Assembly: GCF_009831115.1 (NCBI RefSeq)
Contig: NZ_WUUK01000004.1
Span: 62,001 to 126,000, forward strand
Origin: Salinicoccus hispanicus
Lineage (GTDB): Bacteria; Bacillota; Bacilli; Staphylococcales; Salinicoccaceae
Reading direction: 5' to 3'
Length of the DNA stretch: 64,000 nt
Positions within the stretch are counted from its first letter, which is position 1. Each line of letters opens with the position of its first letter. The position numbers and the translations under genes are program-made. The notes beneath the pieces are model-generated. The model had not been told where the DNA came from. It was given only the letters and a program-made list of their open reading frames with translations, and made no database searches. Shown here piece by piece: positions 17,787 through 25,833 of this stretch.

Positions 17787-18089
17787 CTACTTCGAGAATT
17801 GTTTCAGAACTGCCATCAATTCCTCGATGGATTCGGCACCTTCGCCTTTTTCAATGGCATCCGTAACACAGTGCTTCATATGTCTTTCAGTTACACTGTA
17901 TCCAACATTTTTCAATGCCGACTGGATGGCACTGATCTGTATCAGAATGTCGATACAATAGCGGTCTTCATCAATCATTTTCTGTATTCCGCGCACCTGT
18001 CCTTCGATGCGCTTCAGACGGTTCTGCATTTTTATCTTTTCATCCGAGGTTCGCGGCTCTGTCGCAAACTCATGGAGATGCTCATCCAT
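17787..18089 (-). CDS. csoR: Copper-sensing repressor CsoR
   Basis: A 100-residue all-helical repressor of the CsoR/RcnR family (DUF156). The Cu(I) ligand triad C45, H70 and C74 is in place (DRYCIDIL and TERHMKHCV), which marks it as a true copper sensor rather than a formaldehyde or persulfide sensor. It dissociates from DNA when Cu(I) binds. It heads the csoR-copA-copZ operon, and its own promoter carries a CsoR box in the spacer. A weak GTGAAGAG serves as ribosome binding site. Confidence 0.95.
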   Translation of the reverse strand: MDEHLHEFATEPRTSDEKIKMQNRLKRIEGQVRGIQKMIDEDRYCIDILIQISAIQSALKNVGYSVTERHMKHCVTDAIEKGEGAESIEELMAVLKQFSK

Positions 18090-18126
18090 ATCTCTTCACT
18101 ACTTTCCGTGTGTATTGGTTAATTTC

Positions 18127-18155
18127 ATTATACCCATAGGGGGTATAATTGTCAA
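18127..18155 (-). promoter_or_regulatory. csoR promoter with CsoR operator in the spacer
   Basis: On the minus strand TTGACA (18150-18155) and TATAAT (18127-18132) are separated by exactly 17 bases. The spacer and flanks form the GC-core CsoR box TATACCCATAGGGGGTATA (18129-18147 on the plus strand). Bound CsoR would cover both promoter elements. Sites of this form are known CsoR operators. Confidence 0.9.
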
Positions 18156-18175
18156 GGTAGTAGATCCTGCTGACG

Positions 18176-18739
18176 CTATTCCACGGGATTTAGTTCATCC
18201 TCAGTAACCCATTTGTGATGCTTGACTTCATCTCCGGTCTCAGTATCCGTATAGCTCACCATGTAGACAGTTGTCTGTTCGGCTTCATCAATCTTAGCAG
18301 TGGCACCTTTCATGCCTTCCATATGGTTGGCATTTATGACTGCTTCATTCCCTTGTGCCAATGGCGCTTCGCCTGGATGCTCAATTTCTTCGTGGATAAC
18401 CCACTTACGGTCTTCAACAGGATCGCCACCTGTTTCAGGTGTGTAGGAGACAGTGTAGGCAGTAGTATCGAATGCCCCTGTAACGGTTGCGGTTGCTCCC
18501 TCCATCCCAGCCATGTGATCTGTGCGTATGACTGCCTGGCTGTCCACTGGGTAAGTTGGATCTTCGGCTTGCGTCAGATCATCCGGGACTTCCCCTGAAC
18601 TGGAATGGTCCATACTTTCTTCATGTGTCTCATGTTCTGAGACACTGCCTTCCTGCATCTGTGTTTCATCTGCTCCACAGGCACCGAGTATCAGCACAGT
18701 CATTGCTGTTGTTCCAAATAGATACTTTGCATTTTTCAT
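18176..18739 (-). CDS. ydhK: YdhK-family (DUF1541) lipoprotein, copper-regulated
   Basis: A 187-residue exported lipoprotein. The signal peptide ends in the lipobox LILGACG (Cys at residue 21). A His/Met/Glu-rich stretch follows (EHETHEESMDHSSSG), then two tandem DUF1541 repeats (about 68-120 and 132-184), each with a D/NHMxGMxGATA motif and ending in KWV. The Met/His-rich make-up fits periplasm-side metal contact, but the biochemical role of YdhK is unknown. Two CsoR boxes upstream place it in the copper regulon, separate from csoR-copA-copZ. AGGAGG precedes the ATG. Confidence 0.85.
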   Translation of the reverse strand: MKNAKYLFGTTAMTVLILGACGADETQMQEGSVSEHETHEESMDHSSSGEVPDDLTQAEDPTYPVDSQAVIRTDHMAGMEGATATVTGAFDTTAYTVSYTPETGGDPVEDRKWVIHEEIEHPGEAPLAQGNEAVINANHMEGMKGATAKIDEAEQTTVYMVSYTDTETGDEVKHHKWVTEDELNPVE

Positions 18740-18756
18740 AATTGATTCCTCCTAGA

Positions 18757-18790
18757 ATTATAAAGCAAAACCATTTACCCATAGGGGGTA
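18757..18790 (-). promoter_or_regulatory. Proximal CsoR box and -10 of ydhK
   Basis: TACCCATAGGGGGTA at 18776-18790 matches the core of the csoR operator exactly. A minus-strand TATAAT lies at 18757-18762, so the box would cover the -35 position. Confidence 0.75.
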
Positions 18791-18850
18791 TAATTCAGTT
18801 TTTAAAAAATCTCCAGTAATGGAGCTGATGAATCTTGAATATAATTTATC

Positions 18851-18873
18851 ATACCCCCATAGGGTATTGTCAA
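18851..18873 (-). promoter_or_regulatory. Distal CsoR box with TTGACA upstream of ydhK
   Basis: ATACCCCCATAGGGTAT (18851-18867) is a third CsoR-type box, in inverted order relative to the others. It abuts a minus-strand TTGACA at 18868-18873. A matching -10 is only approximate (GATAAA at 17 bases), so this may be a weak second promoter or an auxiliary operator. Confidence 0.7.
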
Positions 18874-18912
18874 ATATAAATGCTCAATTATGAAGTACTT
18901 TCTACAATAAAA

Positions 18913-18946
18913 AACCGGGAGTTGAATGTATAATCAACTTCCGGTT
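18913..18946 (-). terminator. Terminator of the CDF transporter gene
   Basis: A 13-bp stem with one G-T pair (18913-18925 with 18934-18946) is followed by TTTTTTA on the minus strand, 12 bases beyond the stop at 18959. Confidence 0.88.
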
Positions 18947-18958
18947 CAGAATTCTGTA

Positions 18959-19882
18959 TCAGTGGCTATGCTTCATATTGCATAGCAGTGCACCTTTATG
19001 ATGGTGGATTTCATGTTCTATCTGAAGTGTCACGTGGTGTATGTTCTTATCTTCCAGACGCTTCTCAAGAGACTGGAGTAGGACCTGGCATTCTCGGACT
19101 GTCTTGTTACCATCTACAGTGACATGGGATGATAATGCGTTGAGTCCACTCGAAATGCTCCATACATGGAGGTCATGGACACCGGTTACGCCTGCTTCCC
19201 TTTTCATGGTGTCCGCGATTTCCTTCACATCCACATTGGATGGTGTTCCCTCCATAAGGATATGCACTGCATTTTTTGAGACCTTCCAGCCGCTGATCAG
19301 AACCAGGGCAGAAACAATTACGCTGGCCAGTGGATCTGCCAGGCCCCATCCGAAGAACATGATGAGTAATGCTGCTATAATTGCACCGATTGAACCAAAA
19401 AGATCACCAAGAACGTGCAGAAAAGCAGCCCTGACATTCAAATTTTCTTTAGTGTCGCCACCTTTCATCATCATCCAGGCAACCAGTATATTGACTGATA
19501 AACCGATTACGGCAATGATGAGCATTCCTGTTGATGCGACTTCTGGTGGGTTTGAAAATCGCTCTAATGCTTCATAGAATATATATAGCGAAATCAGTAT
19601 GAGTGTAACACCGTTGAAGACGGCTGCCAGAATCTCAAATCGTCTATACCCATAGGTCTTGCTGTAGTCGGCTGCTTTTGCACCGACTGTCATAGCCATT
19701 ACCGCAACGCCAAGCGAAATTGCATCACTCAGCATATGTCCGGCATCTGCAAGCAATGCAAGACTATTCGTGAGGTATCCTCCAATGGCTTCAAGAAACA
19801 TAAATGCAGTGATGATGAAGAAGCTGATTACCAATATAGTTCGATTGGCGTTATGGTTATGATGTTCATGGCCGTGTCCCAT
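18959..19882 (-). CDS. czcD: Cation diffusion facilitator (CzcD/ZitB-like Zn2+ exporter)
   Basis: A 307-residue CDF exporter that exchanges Zn2+ (or Co2+/Cd2+) for protons. It starts with a His-rich tail (GHGHEHHNHNANR) and has six hydrophobic helices. Helix 2 carries the metal site LADAGHMLSD, and helix 5 carries FLHVLGDLFGS (HxxxD). The C-terminal ferredoxin-like domain has VHDLHVWSISSG. It is 56 bases downstream of the ArsR-type regulator and shares its promoter. AGGAGG precedes the ATG. Confidence 0.93.
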   Translation of the reverse strand: MGHGHEHHNHNANRTILVISFFIITAFMFLEAIGGYLTNSLALLADAGHMLSDAISLGVAVMAMTVGAKAADYSKTYGYRRFEILAAVFNGVTLILISLYIFYEALERFSNPPEVASTGMLIIAVIGLSVNILVAWMMMKGGDTKENLNVRAAFLHVLGDLFGSIGAIIAALLIMFFGWGLADPLASVIVSALVLISGWKVSKNAVHILMEGTPSNVDVKEIADTMKREAGVTGVHDLHVWSISSGLNALSSHVTVDGNKTVRECQVLLQSLEKRLEDKNIHHVTLQIEHEIHHHKGALLCNMKHSH

Positions 19883-19938
19883 GGAGCTCCCTCCTATATT
19901 GAATGATTATTTCGTTCAACACTATCCGTAGATGCAGA

Positions 19939-20262
19939 TCAGTTGTGACGTGCATGATCAATCATCTGTTTCAATGTCAGCATCACGTGTTCATCATCAT
20001 TTGAATAATAGATGGTCGTACCTTCACGACGATACTTGACAAGGCGCAGGTTTTTCAGAAAGCGTAACTGGTGGGATACAGTGGACTGCCCTATATCCAG
20101 TGTCTCTGCAATCTGATTGACAGAATGTTCTTCCTCGCATATCAAGTTCAGAATCCTTATCCTGGTCGGATCACCGAGCGCTTTAAAAGTCTGTGATACC
20201 ATGAATATCGTTTCGTTATCCAGATCCTGAGCGTTCTCCTGTTTCTCTTCAGGTTTTTCCAA
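19939..20262 (-). CDS. czrA: ArsR/SmtB family zinc sensor CzrA
   Basis: A 107-residue winged-helix repressor. The recognition region is [14 protein letters not shown]. The alpha-5 metal site is complete in CzrA spacing, D90, H92, H103 and H106 (D-x-H-x10-H-x2-H), which points to Zn/Co sensing and excludes an arsenic type. It releases DNA on Zn2+ binding and so induces itself and the CDF exporter downstream. The TTG start follows GAGGTG after about nine bases. Confidence 0.92.
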   Translation of the reverse strand: MEKPEEKQENAQDLDNETIFMVSQTFKALGDPTRIRILNLICEEEHSVNQIAETLDIGQSTVSHQLRFLKNLRLVKYRREGTTIYYSNDDEHVMLTLKQMIDHARHN

Positions 20263-20289
20263 AGTACTTCACCTCGTTTATTAATATTA

Positions 20290-20313
20290 ATATATGAGTA
20301 TATTATCATATAT
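20290..20313 (-). promoter_or_regulatory. CzrA-type operator
   Basis: The inverted repeat ATATATGA-N8-TCATATAT lies 28 bases upstream of the czrA start. It resembles the AT-rich 12-2-12 operators of ArsR/SmtB zinc sensors (core TGAA/TGAG with TTCA/TTATCA). Autoregulation is inferred. Confidence 0.75.
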
Positions 20314-20429
20314 TAGGAGTCACTACAAATCATCATATGTGCTGTGGACATTGCCGTAAACTTCTATATAATTTCTTTCTAGGACTATAGTTCTTGAGAT
20401 ATAAGTACTACTATTTTGGAGGCAGAAAC

Positions 20430-20909
20430 ATGAGTATCTGGTTTTTATTGAATGGCATGCTATTTATCTGGGCCGTTTGGAATGTCGCTTTCGGGCTATC
20501 CAACCATTCCTCGTATATACATATACTACTGGGTTTTGCCGGCTTTCTGCTCTTCATATTCAACTGGACACGCAACGCAGTATTTTCCACGATTCGCAAC
20601 GCCGAAAGCAGACAGACCAGGATTAGGCTTGCCAAGATGTCGAAGCGGATTCGCCCTTATCACCGCTGGGTGGGTACTTCTGCCCTGATCATAATTATTC
20701 TTCACGGCTCAGTCATCACCCATCTCTACGGCTTCAATCTGACTAACATGAAGATTTTAACGGGCTTTCTGGCTTCAATAAATCTGTTCATCCTTGTACT
20801 GTCGGGCTGGTACCGACTGCTGATCGATCCAAGAAGCAGAATCAGGAAGCTGCATATCAGACTTGGAATTTCGATGTTCATACTGGTCGTCATCCATTCC
20901 ATTTTCTAA
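20430..20909 (+). CDS. Small four-helix membrane protein, putative di-heme b cytochrome
   Basis: A 159-residue integral membrane protein with about five hydrophobic segments. Two helices each carry a pair of histidines 14 residues apart (H78/H92 and H142/H156, in HRWVGTSALIIIILHG and LHIRLGISMFILVVIHS). That spacing would hold two stacked hemes between two helices, as in cytochrome b561 or ferric-reductase-like transmembrane domains. No dehydrogenase domain is attached or adjacent. The start is set at ATG 20430, with GGAGG seven bases before it. The in-frame TTG at 20394 has no such site. The heme assignment is inference. Confidence 0.7.
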   Translation: MSIWFLLNGMLFIWAVWNVAFGLSNHSSYIHILLGFAGFLLFIFNWTRNAVFSTIRNAESRQTRIRLAKMSKRIRPYHRWVGTSALIIIILHGSVITHLYGFNLTNMKILTGFLASINLFILVLSGWYRLLIDPRSRIRKLHIRLGISMFILVVIHSIF

Positions 20910-21001
20910 GTCTAATCAGATTAATTCTGCATGTATTGTTTCATCCATCTGTTTAAAGTAAATAGATAAGAAACAATTAATCGAAGAGAGAGTGAGTACA
21001 T

Positions 21002-21727
21002 ATGGCGAAACAGAAAAAATGGGCAATAGGGTATATGGCAGCCTTTGCAGTCATGATTTTTTTGAACTATTGGAGCGCAACAAATGTCGGGTTTGTAGCG
21101 GATAATAATCAGGCCATCATTCAACCGGCAGGATTTGCATTTTCAATCTGGGGTGTCATCTATGTGCTGCTATTTATATGGATCGTTAAAGTGTTCTTCT
21201 CAAAAACATGGGAAAGTTCGATGGCGTACCGGTTGAAATTCTGGCCCATCATCAACTTTCTGCTGAATGGTGCATGGATCCTCGTTTTTACCCAGCAATG
21301 GCTGATTGCTTCAACGATAGTAATTGCAGCATTACTCTACACCCTTGCAGAAATGTATTCCACGATGACTGAAACCGGCTATCACTGGTTTGACCGTCTG
21401 CCTTTCTCAATCTATTTTGCCTGGGTGACAGTTGCAACCATTGTAAATATCTTCACAGTCACAGTAAGCAATAATGTAGAAACCATTCTTGGACTGGATG
21501 AACTTGCATGGACAATCATTATTCTAGGTGCAGCAACACTGATCGGACTGGCCATCGCATTCTTCTTCAAGGACTGGCTCTATCCACTCGTAATTATCTG
21601 GCCATATTATGGTATCTATATTGAAAATAATAATGACTATGCGAGCATCAATATTACATTGCTCATCGGCAGTATTGCACTACTATTTGCGGCAATAGTG
21701 GTGGGATTCAAAAAGCTGCGCAATTAA
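21002..21727 (+). CDS. TspO/MBR-like tryptophan-rich membrane protein
   Basis: A 241-residue membrane protein with about seven hydrophobic segments. Features of the tryptophan-rich sensory (TspO) family are PAGFAFSIWGVIYVLLFIWI, NFLLNGAWILVFTQQW and FSIYFAWVTVATIVN. Classical TspO has about 160 residues and five helices. This version is longer by about two helices at the C terminus. TspO proteins bind tetrapyrroles and related hydrophobic ligands, and the ligand here is unknown. A purine-rich GAGAGAGTGAG precedes the ATG, and a strong hairpin follows the gene. Confidence 0.75.
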   Translation: MAKQKKWAIGYMAAFAVMIFLNYWSATNVGFVADNNQAIIQPAGFAFSIWGVIYVLLFIWIVKVFFSKTWESSMAYRLKFWPIINFLLNGAWILVFTQQWLIASTIVIAALLYTLAEMYSTMTETGYHWFDRLPFSIYFAWVTVATIVNIFTVTVSNNVETILGLDELAWTIIILGAATLIGLAIAFFFKDWLYPLVIIWPYYGIYIENNNDYASINITLLIGSIALLFAAIVVGFKKLRN

Positions 21728-21735
21728 ATCAAGAA

Positions 21736-21760
21736 GGCTCCTGAAATTCATTCAGGAGCC
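21736..21760 (+). terminator. Terminator of the TspO-like gene
   Basis: A 10-bp perfect stem (GGCTCCTGAA at 21736-21745 with TTCAGGAGCC at 21751-21760) is followed by GTTTTATTGTTATTTT on the plus strand. Confidence 0.88.
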
Positions 21761-21806
21761 GTTTTATTGTTATTTTAAGTACAATATCCCAATGTTGGCC
21801 ATTTTC

Positions 21807-22370
21807 TTAGATTAAAGAAAATAGATAGACACTGAGCAGCATGATGATAAGAAATACCAAAGGTACTCCGACAAGACTCATTACTTCCTTCCATCCTCTC
21901 CTGGATGGCATTTCATCTGTCGAGCGTCCTTCACTGAAAGCAACAATCTTTTCATATGTTTCCAAGGCATACGTCTTTTTTATTTTTTCGACTTTTATCG
22001 CCCCCAGGAAAGCAATGGCGAAGGTGCAGATTGGTATCACGAGTCCCCAAAGATCCATAAAGTTAATGACTACGCCCACCAGTACTGCTGTTATGAAATA
22101 GGCAACTGTCATTGTCCAAGACCAGAAATTCATTGCATTCTTTTGCTTCAAAACTTCGTTTTTCATCATATCCATATCTCCCCTGACTAGATTATCGAGA
22201 GATACATCGAATAGTACACTCATCATCAAAAGTGTCTGGATATCAGGATAGCTATGACTATTCTCCCAGTTGGATATCGTCTGCCTGGATACATATAATC
22301 TATGTGCAAGATCCTCCTGGGAGTACCCATCGCGTTGTCTATACTTTCTGATTTGAGTGCTGACTTCCAT
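21807..22370 (-). CDS. XRE-family regulator with membrane domain
   Basis: A 187-residue protein. It has an N-terminal Cro/C1-type helix-turn-helix (residues 5-60, YSQEDLAHRLYVSRQTISNWENSHSYPD), a short linker, then three hydrophobic segments (about 84-103, 107-124 and 165-186). Membrane-anchored XRE regulators of this form are common in Firmicutes, but their signals are unknown. GAGG precedes the ATG at 22370. A 295-base gap upstream holds only the terminator at 22614-22654. Confidence 0.85.
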   Translation of the reverse strand: MEVSTQIRKYRQRDGYSQEDLAHRLYVSRQTISNWENSHSYPDIQTLLMMSVLFDVSLDNLVRGDMDMMKNEVLKQKNAMNFWSWTMTVAYFITAVLVGVVINFMDLWGLVIPICTFAIAFLGAIKVEKIKKTYALETYEKIVAFSEGRSTDEMPSRRGWKEVMSLVGVPLVFLIIMLLSVYLFSLI

Positions 22371-22613
22371 ATCGATGTCCTCATTTCCAGATTATTGGGA
22401 GTGCTTATTTTATACTATCAATTTCTTTTGACATCGACCATATAGTAGGTGTCAAAACGCTTTGACATCCTCTTATTTCCCAGGAAATATTGAAATCCCT
22501 CAAGGTTTTTGGAATAAAATAAGTTTTTCACTTTAGATTGATGTCTTCTTCGTCATGGAAAAGGGTGAAATGTATCAACTGACTTCATTAATGTTCTTTT
22601 ATATTCCAAATGA

Positions 22614-22654
22614 AAGAGCCTCTGTATCACATAGATTGTGTAATACAGAGGCTC
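22614..22654 (-). terminator. Terminator of the ABC importer operon
   Basis: A 13-bp stem (AGAGCCTCTGTAT at 22614-22626 with ATACAGAGGCTCT at 22642-22654), extended by inner CACA/TGTG pairs, sits 12 bases beyond the stop at 22666. Confidence 0.85.
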
Positions 22655-22665
22655 TATTTAAGATA

Positions 22666-24180
22666 TTACTCTATCAGACCTGCTTCTTGCAGATATTCTT
22701 CAGCGACGACATAAGGGTCTTCACTTTCTTCTGCGACGCGGTAGTTCATCTCCTGCATCTCCTCATTACTGATCATCCCACCAAGTTTGTTCAGTGGCTC
22801 GACGATTTCCGGGTGCTCATCAAGGAATGATTGCTTGAATAGTGGTGCCCCCTGATATGGTGGGAAAACATTCTGATCATCTTCCAGGATGACCATGTCA
22901 TACTGTCTCAGTTCAGCATCAGTAGAGTATGCATCCACCAGATTGATATCTCCTGCCTCGACTGCTGGATACCTCAGACTTGGTTCCATGGTTATTGCTT
23001 CGTTAAGATTGAGATCATAGGCTTCGAGAACAGCAGGGAATCCATCTTCACGATCATTGAACTCTGCTGTGAGACCCGGGTCGACCCGTGCTTCTATCTT
23101 CCTTAGGTCTCCTATGGTTTCCAGATTGTTCTCTTCTGCAAATTCCCGGGCAACAGCAAGTGTATAAGTGTTATTATACTGCATTGGTTCAAGCAAGGTC
23201 ATATCGAACTGATCCTGGAGACCGGATTTGGCCTGTTCGTAGACGGCTTCCTCTTCCTTCGATTCAAGCTCTTCTTTTGTCAGCTCTGCAATGACGGTGC
23301 CTGTAAATTCAAGGTATCCATCAATGTCGTCTGATCGTAGTGCGTTGAACAGGAAGGATGTTCTGCCAAGGCCGTCTTCGACATTGACTGTATAATCGGT
23401 TTCTTCTTCAATAAGAATTTTGTACATGTTTGTAATGATAGCCGGTTCTGTACCCAGTTTACCTGCAATAGTGATGGAGCCTTCTCTCTGAGCAAGTAGC
23501 GGGGCAACGGTGATTGCCAGCATGACTATAAGAATGGTGCCGAGTGTAATGATGATTTTCTTATAGGATAGCTTTTGAACAATACGCAGCAGTACATCAA
23601 AAAGAATGGCAAGCAGTGCTGCTGGAATAGCACCAATGATGATAAGGGATGTATTGTTTCGGTCGATACCGAGTAGGATAAGGTCTCCGAGTCCACCGGC
23701 GCCGATCAAGGCAGCAAGTGTCGCCGTACCGATGATCAATACCATCGCTGTGCGTATCCCTGCCATGATTACCGGCATCGCAATCGGCAATTCGACTTTG
23801 GTCAATCGACGCATCGGTTTCATACCAATACCTTTGGCCGCTTCTACAAGTGAATCATCCACCTCATCTATGCCCGTATAAGTATTGCGTAAAATCGGCA
23901 GCAATGCATAGACAATCAGTGCAATGATTGCCGGCACTTTACCAATACCGAAAATGGGTATCATCAGTCCGAGCAATGCCAAGGATGGAATTGTCTGAAG
24001 TACAGCCGCTATGTTGATGACAATTTCGGATACTTTCTTAGTTTTCGTCAGCAGGATGCCAAGTGGTACACCAATGATGACAGCGACCACGAGAGCAATG
24101 AAGGATATCTGGATGTGTTCGATCAGCGTAGTGAGCAGTTCTCCTTTTCGTGCATCCAATGTTTCAAAGAATGTATTCAT
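22666..24180 (-). CDS. ABC importer permease fused to substrate-binding domain (OpuC/EgtU class)
   Basis: A 504-residue fusion. Residues 1-210 form a BPD-type permease with about six helices and an EAA-like loop (VEAAKGIGMKPMRRLTKVELPIAMPVI). After another helix (about 212-228) comes an OpuAC-type binding domain exposed outside (about 235-504, KLGTEPAIITNMYK, DGLGRTSFLFNAL, EFTGTVIAELTKEEL, VDAYSTDAEL). This architecture is used by quaternary-amine importers for betaine, carnitine or choline and by the ergothioneine importer EgtUBC. Motifs visible here do not separate them. It overlaps the ATPase gene by four bases (ATGA). Confidence 0.9.
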   Translation of the reverse strand: MNTFFETLDARKGELLTTLIEHIQISFIALVVAVIIGVPLGILLTKTKKVSEIVINIAAVLQTIPSLALLGLMIPIFGIGKVPAIIALIVYALLPILRNTYTGIDEVDDSLVEAAKGIGMKPMRRLTKVELPIAMPVIMAGIRTAMVLIIGTATLAALIGAGGLGDLILLGIDRNNTSLIIIGAIPAALLAILFDVLLRIVQKLSYKKIIITLGTILIVMLAITVAPLLAQREGSITIAGKLGTEPAIITNMYKILIEEETDYTVNVEDGLGRTSFLFNALRSDDIDGYLEFTGTVIAELTKEELESKEEEAVYEQAKSGLQDQFDMTLLEPMQYNNTYTLAVAREFAEENNLETIGDLRKIEARVDPGLTAEFNDREDGFPAVLEAYDLNLNEAITMEPSLRYPAVEAGDINLVDAYSTDAELRQYDMVILEDDQNVFPPYQGAPLFKQSFLDEHPEIVEPLNKLGGMISNEEMQEMNYRVAEESEDPYVVAEEYLQEAGLIE

Positions 24181-25133
24181 TGATTGTCACCCCGCTGACT
24201 TGTTGACAAGTACTTGAAGACATCCCGATGTCTCAATACTTTCCTCTGACCATCTTCCCTGATGACAACACCTTCATGATCGGATAGATGCTGATAGACA
24301 TCCTGCAGCGCTGCGTCATACGCGACCTCAGGATAACCCGGAGTTTCTTCCGGATCAAGCGGTGGATGGGCTTTGATGATATCGGCAATCGTTACCTGCT
24401 GCATCCTATATGACTCGAGGTTTCCTATGAACTCCCTGACAAAGTCATTCTTCGGGTTGGACATGAATTCTTCGGGTGTACCGATCTGTTCTACATGCCC
24501 ATCTTTGAGCAGGCATACACGATCACCGAGTTTTAGTGCCTCCTGAATATCGTGAGTGACGAAGACAATCGTCTTTTTGATTTTTTTTTGCAGTTCGACC
24601 AGATCATCCTGAAGTTTTTCCCTGCTGATGGGGTCGAGTGCACTGAAAGGTTCATCCATAAGTATGAGTGGCGGATCGGCAGCCAGTGCCCTTACCACGC
24701 CAATACGCTGCTGCTGACCACCAGAAAGTTCATCCGGTGTACGATTTTTGTACTGTTCAGGTTCCAGGCCGACCATTGACAGCAGTTCATCAAGTCTTTC
24801 ATCAATTTTCTTATCGTTCCATTTCTTCATCTGAGGAACTTGTGCAATGTTTTCCTTGATGGTCATATGCGGAAAGAGCGCAATCTGCTGGAGTACATAT
24901 CCGATATCCCAACGCATCTCATATATCGGGTAGTCGCTGATCGGTTTATCTTTGAAATAGATATAGCCCTCACTTAATGGTATCAAGCGATTGATCATCT
25001 TCAACGTTGTTGTCTTACCACAACCGGAGGGACCGATCAGAACAAAGATTTCCCCTTCCTTGATGTTGAAGCTTATATCCTCTACTGCGACTTTGTTACC
25101 GTATCGTTTGGTTACATTTTTAAATTCAATCAT
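24177..25133 (-). CDS. ABC importer ATP-binding protein (OpuCA/EgtUA class)
   Basis: A 318-residue ATPase that powers the adjoining permease. It has Walker A GPSGCGKTT (about 32-40), Q-loop YVLQQIALFPHMT, signature LSGGQQQR, Walker B LILMDEPFSALD and the switch His in FVTHD. A C-terminal segment of about 75 residues resembles a single partial CBS unit (TIADIIKAHPP, GVVIREDGQRKV). Full OpuCA has two CBS domains that sense ionic strength, so this shorter tail may not give osmosensing. AGGAG precedes the ATG. Confidence 0.92.
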   Translation of the reverse strand: MIEFKNVTKRYGNKVAVEDISFNIKEGEIFVLIGPSGCGKTTTLKMINRLIPLSEGYIYFKDKPISDYPIYEMRWDIGYVLQQIALFPHMTIKENIAQVPQMKKWNDKKIDERLDELLSMVGLEPEQYKNRTPDELSGGQQQRIGVVRALAADPPLILMDEPFSALDPISREKLQDDLVELQKKIKKTIVFVTHDIQEALKLGDRVCLLKDGHVEQIGTPEEFMSNPKNDFVREFIGNLESYRMQQVTIADIIKAHPPLDPEETPGYPEVAYDAALQDVYQHLSDHEGVVIREDGQRKVLRHRDVFKYLSTSQRGDNQ

Positions 25134-25249
25134 TTGTCTACTCCTATGGGAAGTCTTATAGGTTGATTATAAAGAAAGTCATACACAATGGAAACAATTT
25201 CAACTGGGAGGTGTTTCTTTGTTACAGCTACCCGTCAAGTGACTCGGAA

Positions 25250-25801
25250 CTATACAATTTCAGGGTACACGACAGTACCGTCTTCCTCTATAATCGGCAT
25301 GGCACCCCATCTGCCGAGAATATGATCTACCAGTTCCGGTTCATTCTTGCTGTTATTGATGATGTGCTGGACGGTCCAATCATGGGCGGCCAGCCAGTTG
25401 CTGATAATCAGGCGATGACAGCGGGCAGGATGACGCTCTGAACATACACAGACCACATTGTATGACGCGGCCTTATGTGCCAGCATCTCAATGCCTGTAT
25501 GGAAATCTTCTGTCAAAGTGTAGTCTGCGTAATTGTGGAATGAAACATTATCCCATCCATTATTGAGATTGCTGCCTACGTTGGAAGCGGTGCTGCGTCT
25601 GCCTCCGAGCAAAGGGAAGTGGTCATAGCCGACCCCCGCTTCCTGCAGCCATTTTTTCATTTCCTCTCCGTTGAACTGAGGGTGCTTTCTACTGTATGGA
25701 AAAGCGCGTACATCTGCCACAAAATCAATATCTGCCGCTTCAAGCACCTTCAGAAACTGTGCTTTCGTATTGGTCGAATGTCCAGCAGTAAATATTTTCA
25801 T
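25250..25801 (-). CDS. DUF488 family protein
   Basis: A 183-residue cytoplasmic protein of the DUF488 family. Its motifs are FTAGHSTNTKAQF at the start, DVRAFPYSRKHPQF, LLGGRRS, FHNYADYT, and CSERHPARCHRLII near the end, with conserved Cys and His that suggest a metal or nucleic-acid function. The family occurs widely but has no firm activity. The start is taken at ATG 25801, because the ATG at 25810 is only one base from the GAGG. It lies 24 bases downstream of the DUF1641 gene and may be read through from the formate dehydrogenase operon. Confidence 0.85.
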   Translation of the reverse strand: MKIFTAGHSTNTKAQFLKVLEAADIDFVADVRAFPYSRKHPQFNGEEMKKWLQEAGVGYDHFPLLGGRRSTASNVGSNLNNGWDNVSFHNYADYTLTEDFHTGIEMLAHKAASYNVVCVCSERHPARCHRLIISNWLAAHDWTVQHIINNSKNEPELVDHILGRWGAMPIIEEDGTVVYPEIV

Positions 25802-25833
25802 CAGATTCATTCCTCTTATCAGTATTGCCGAAA

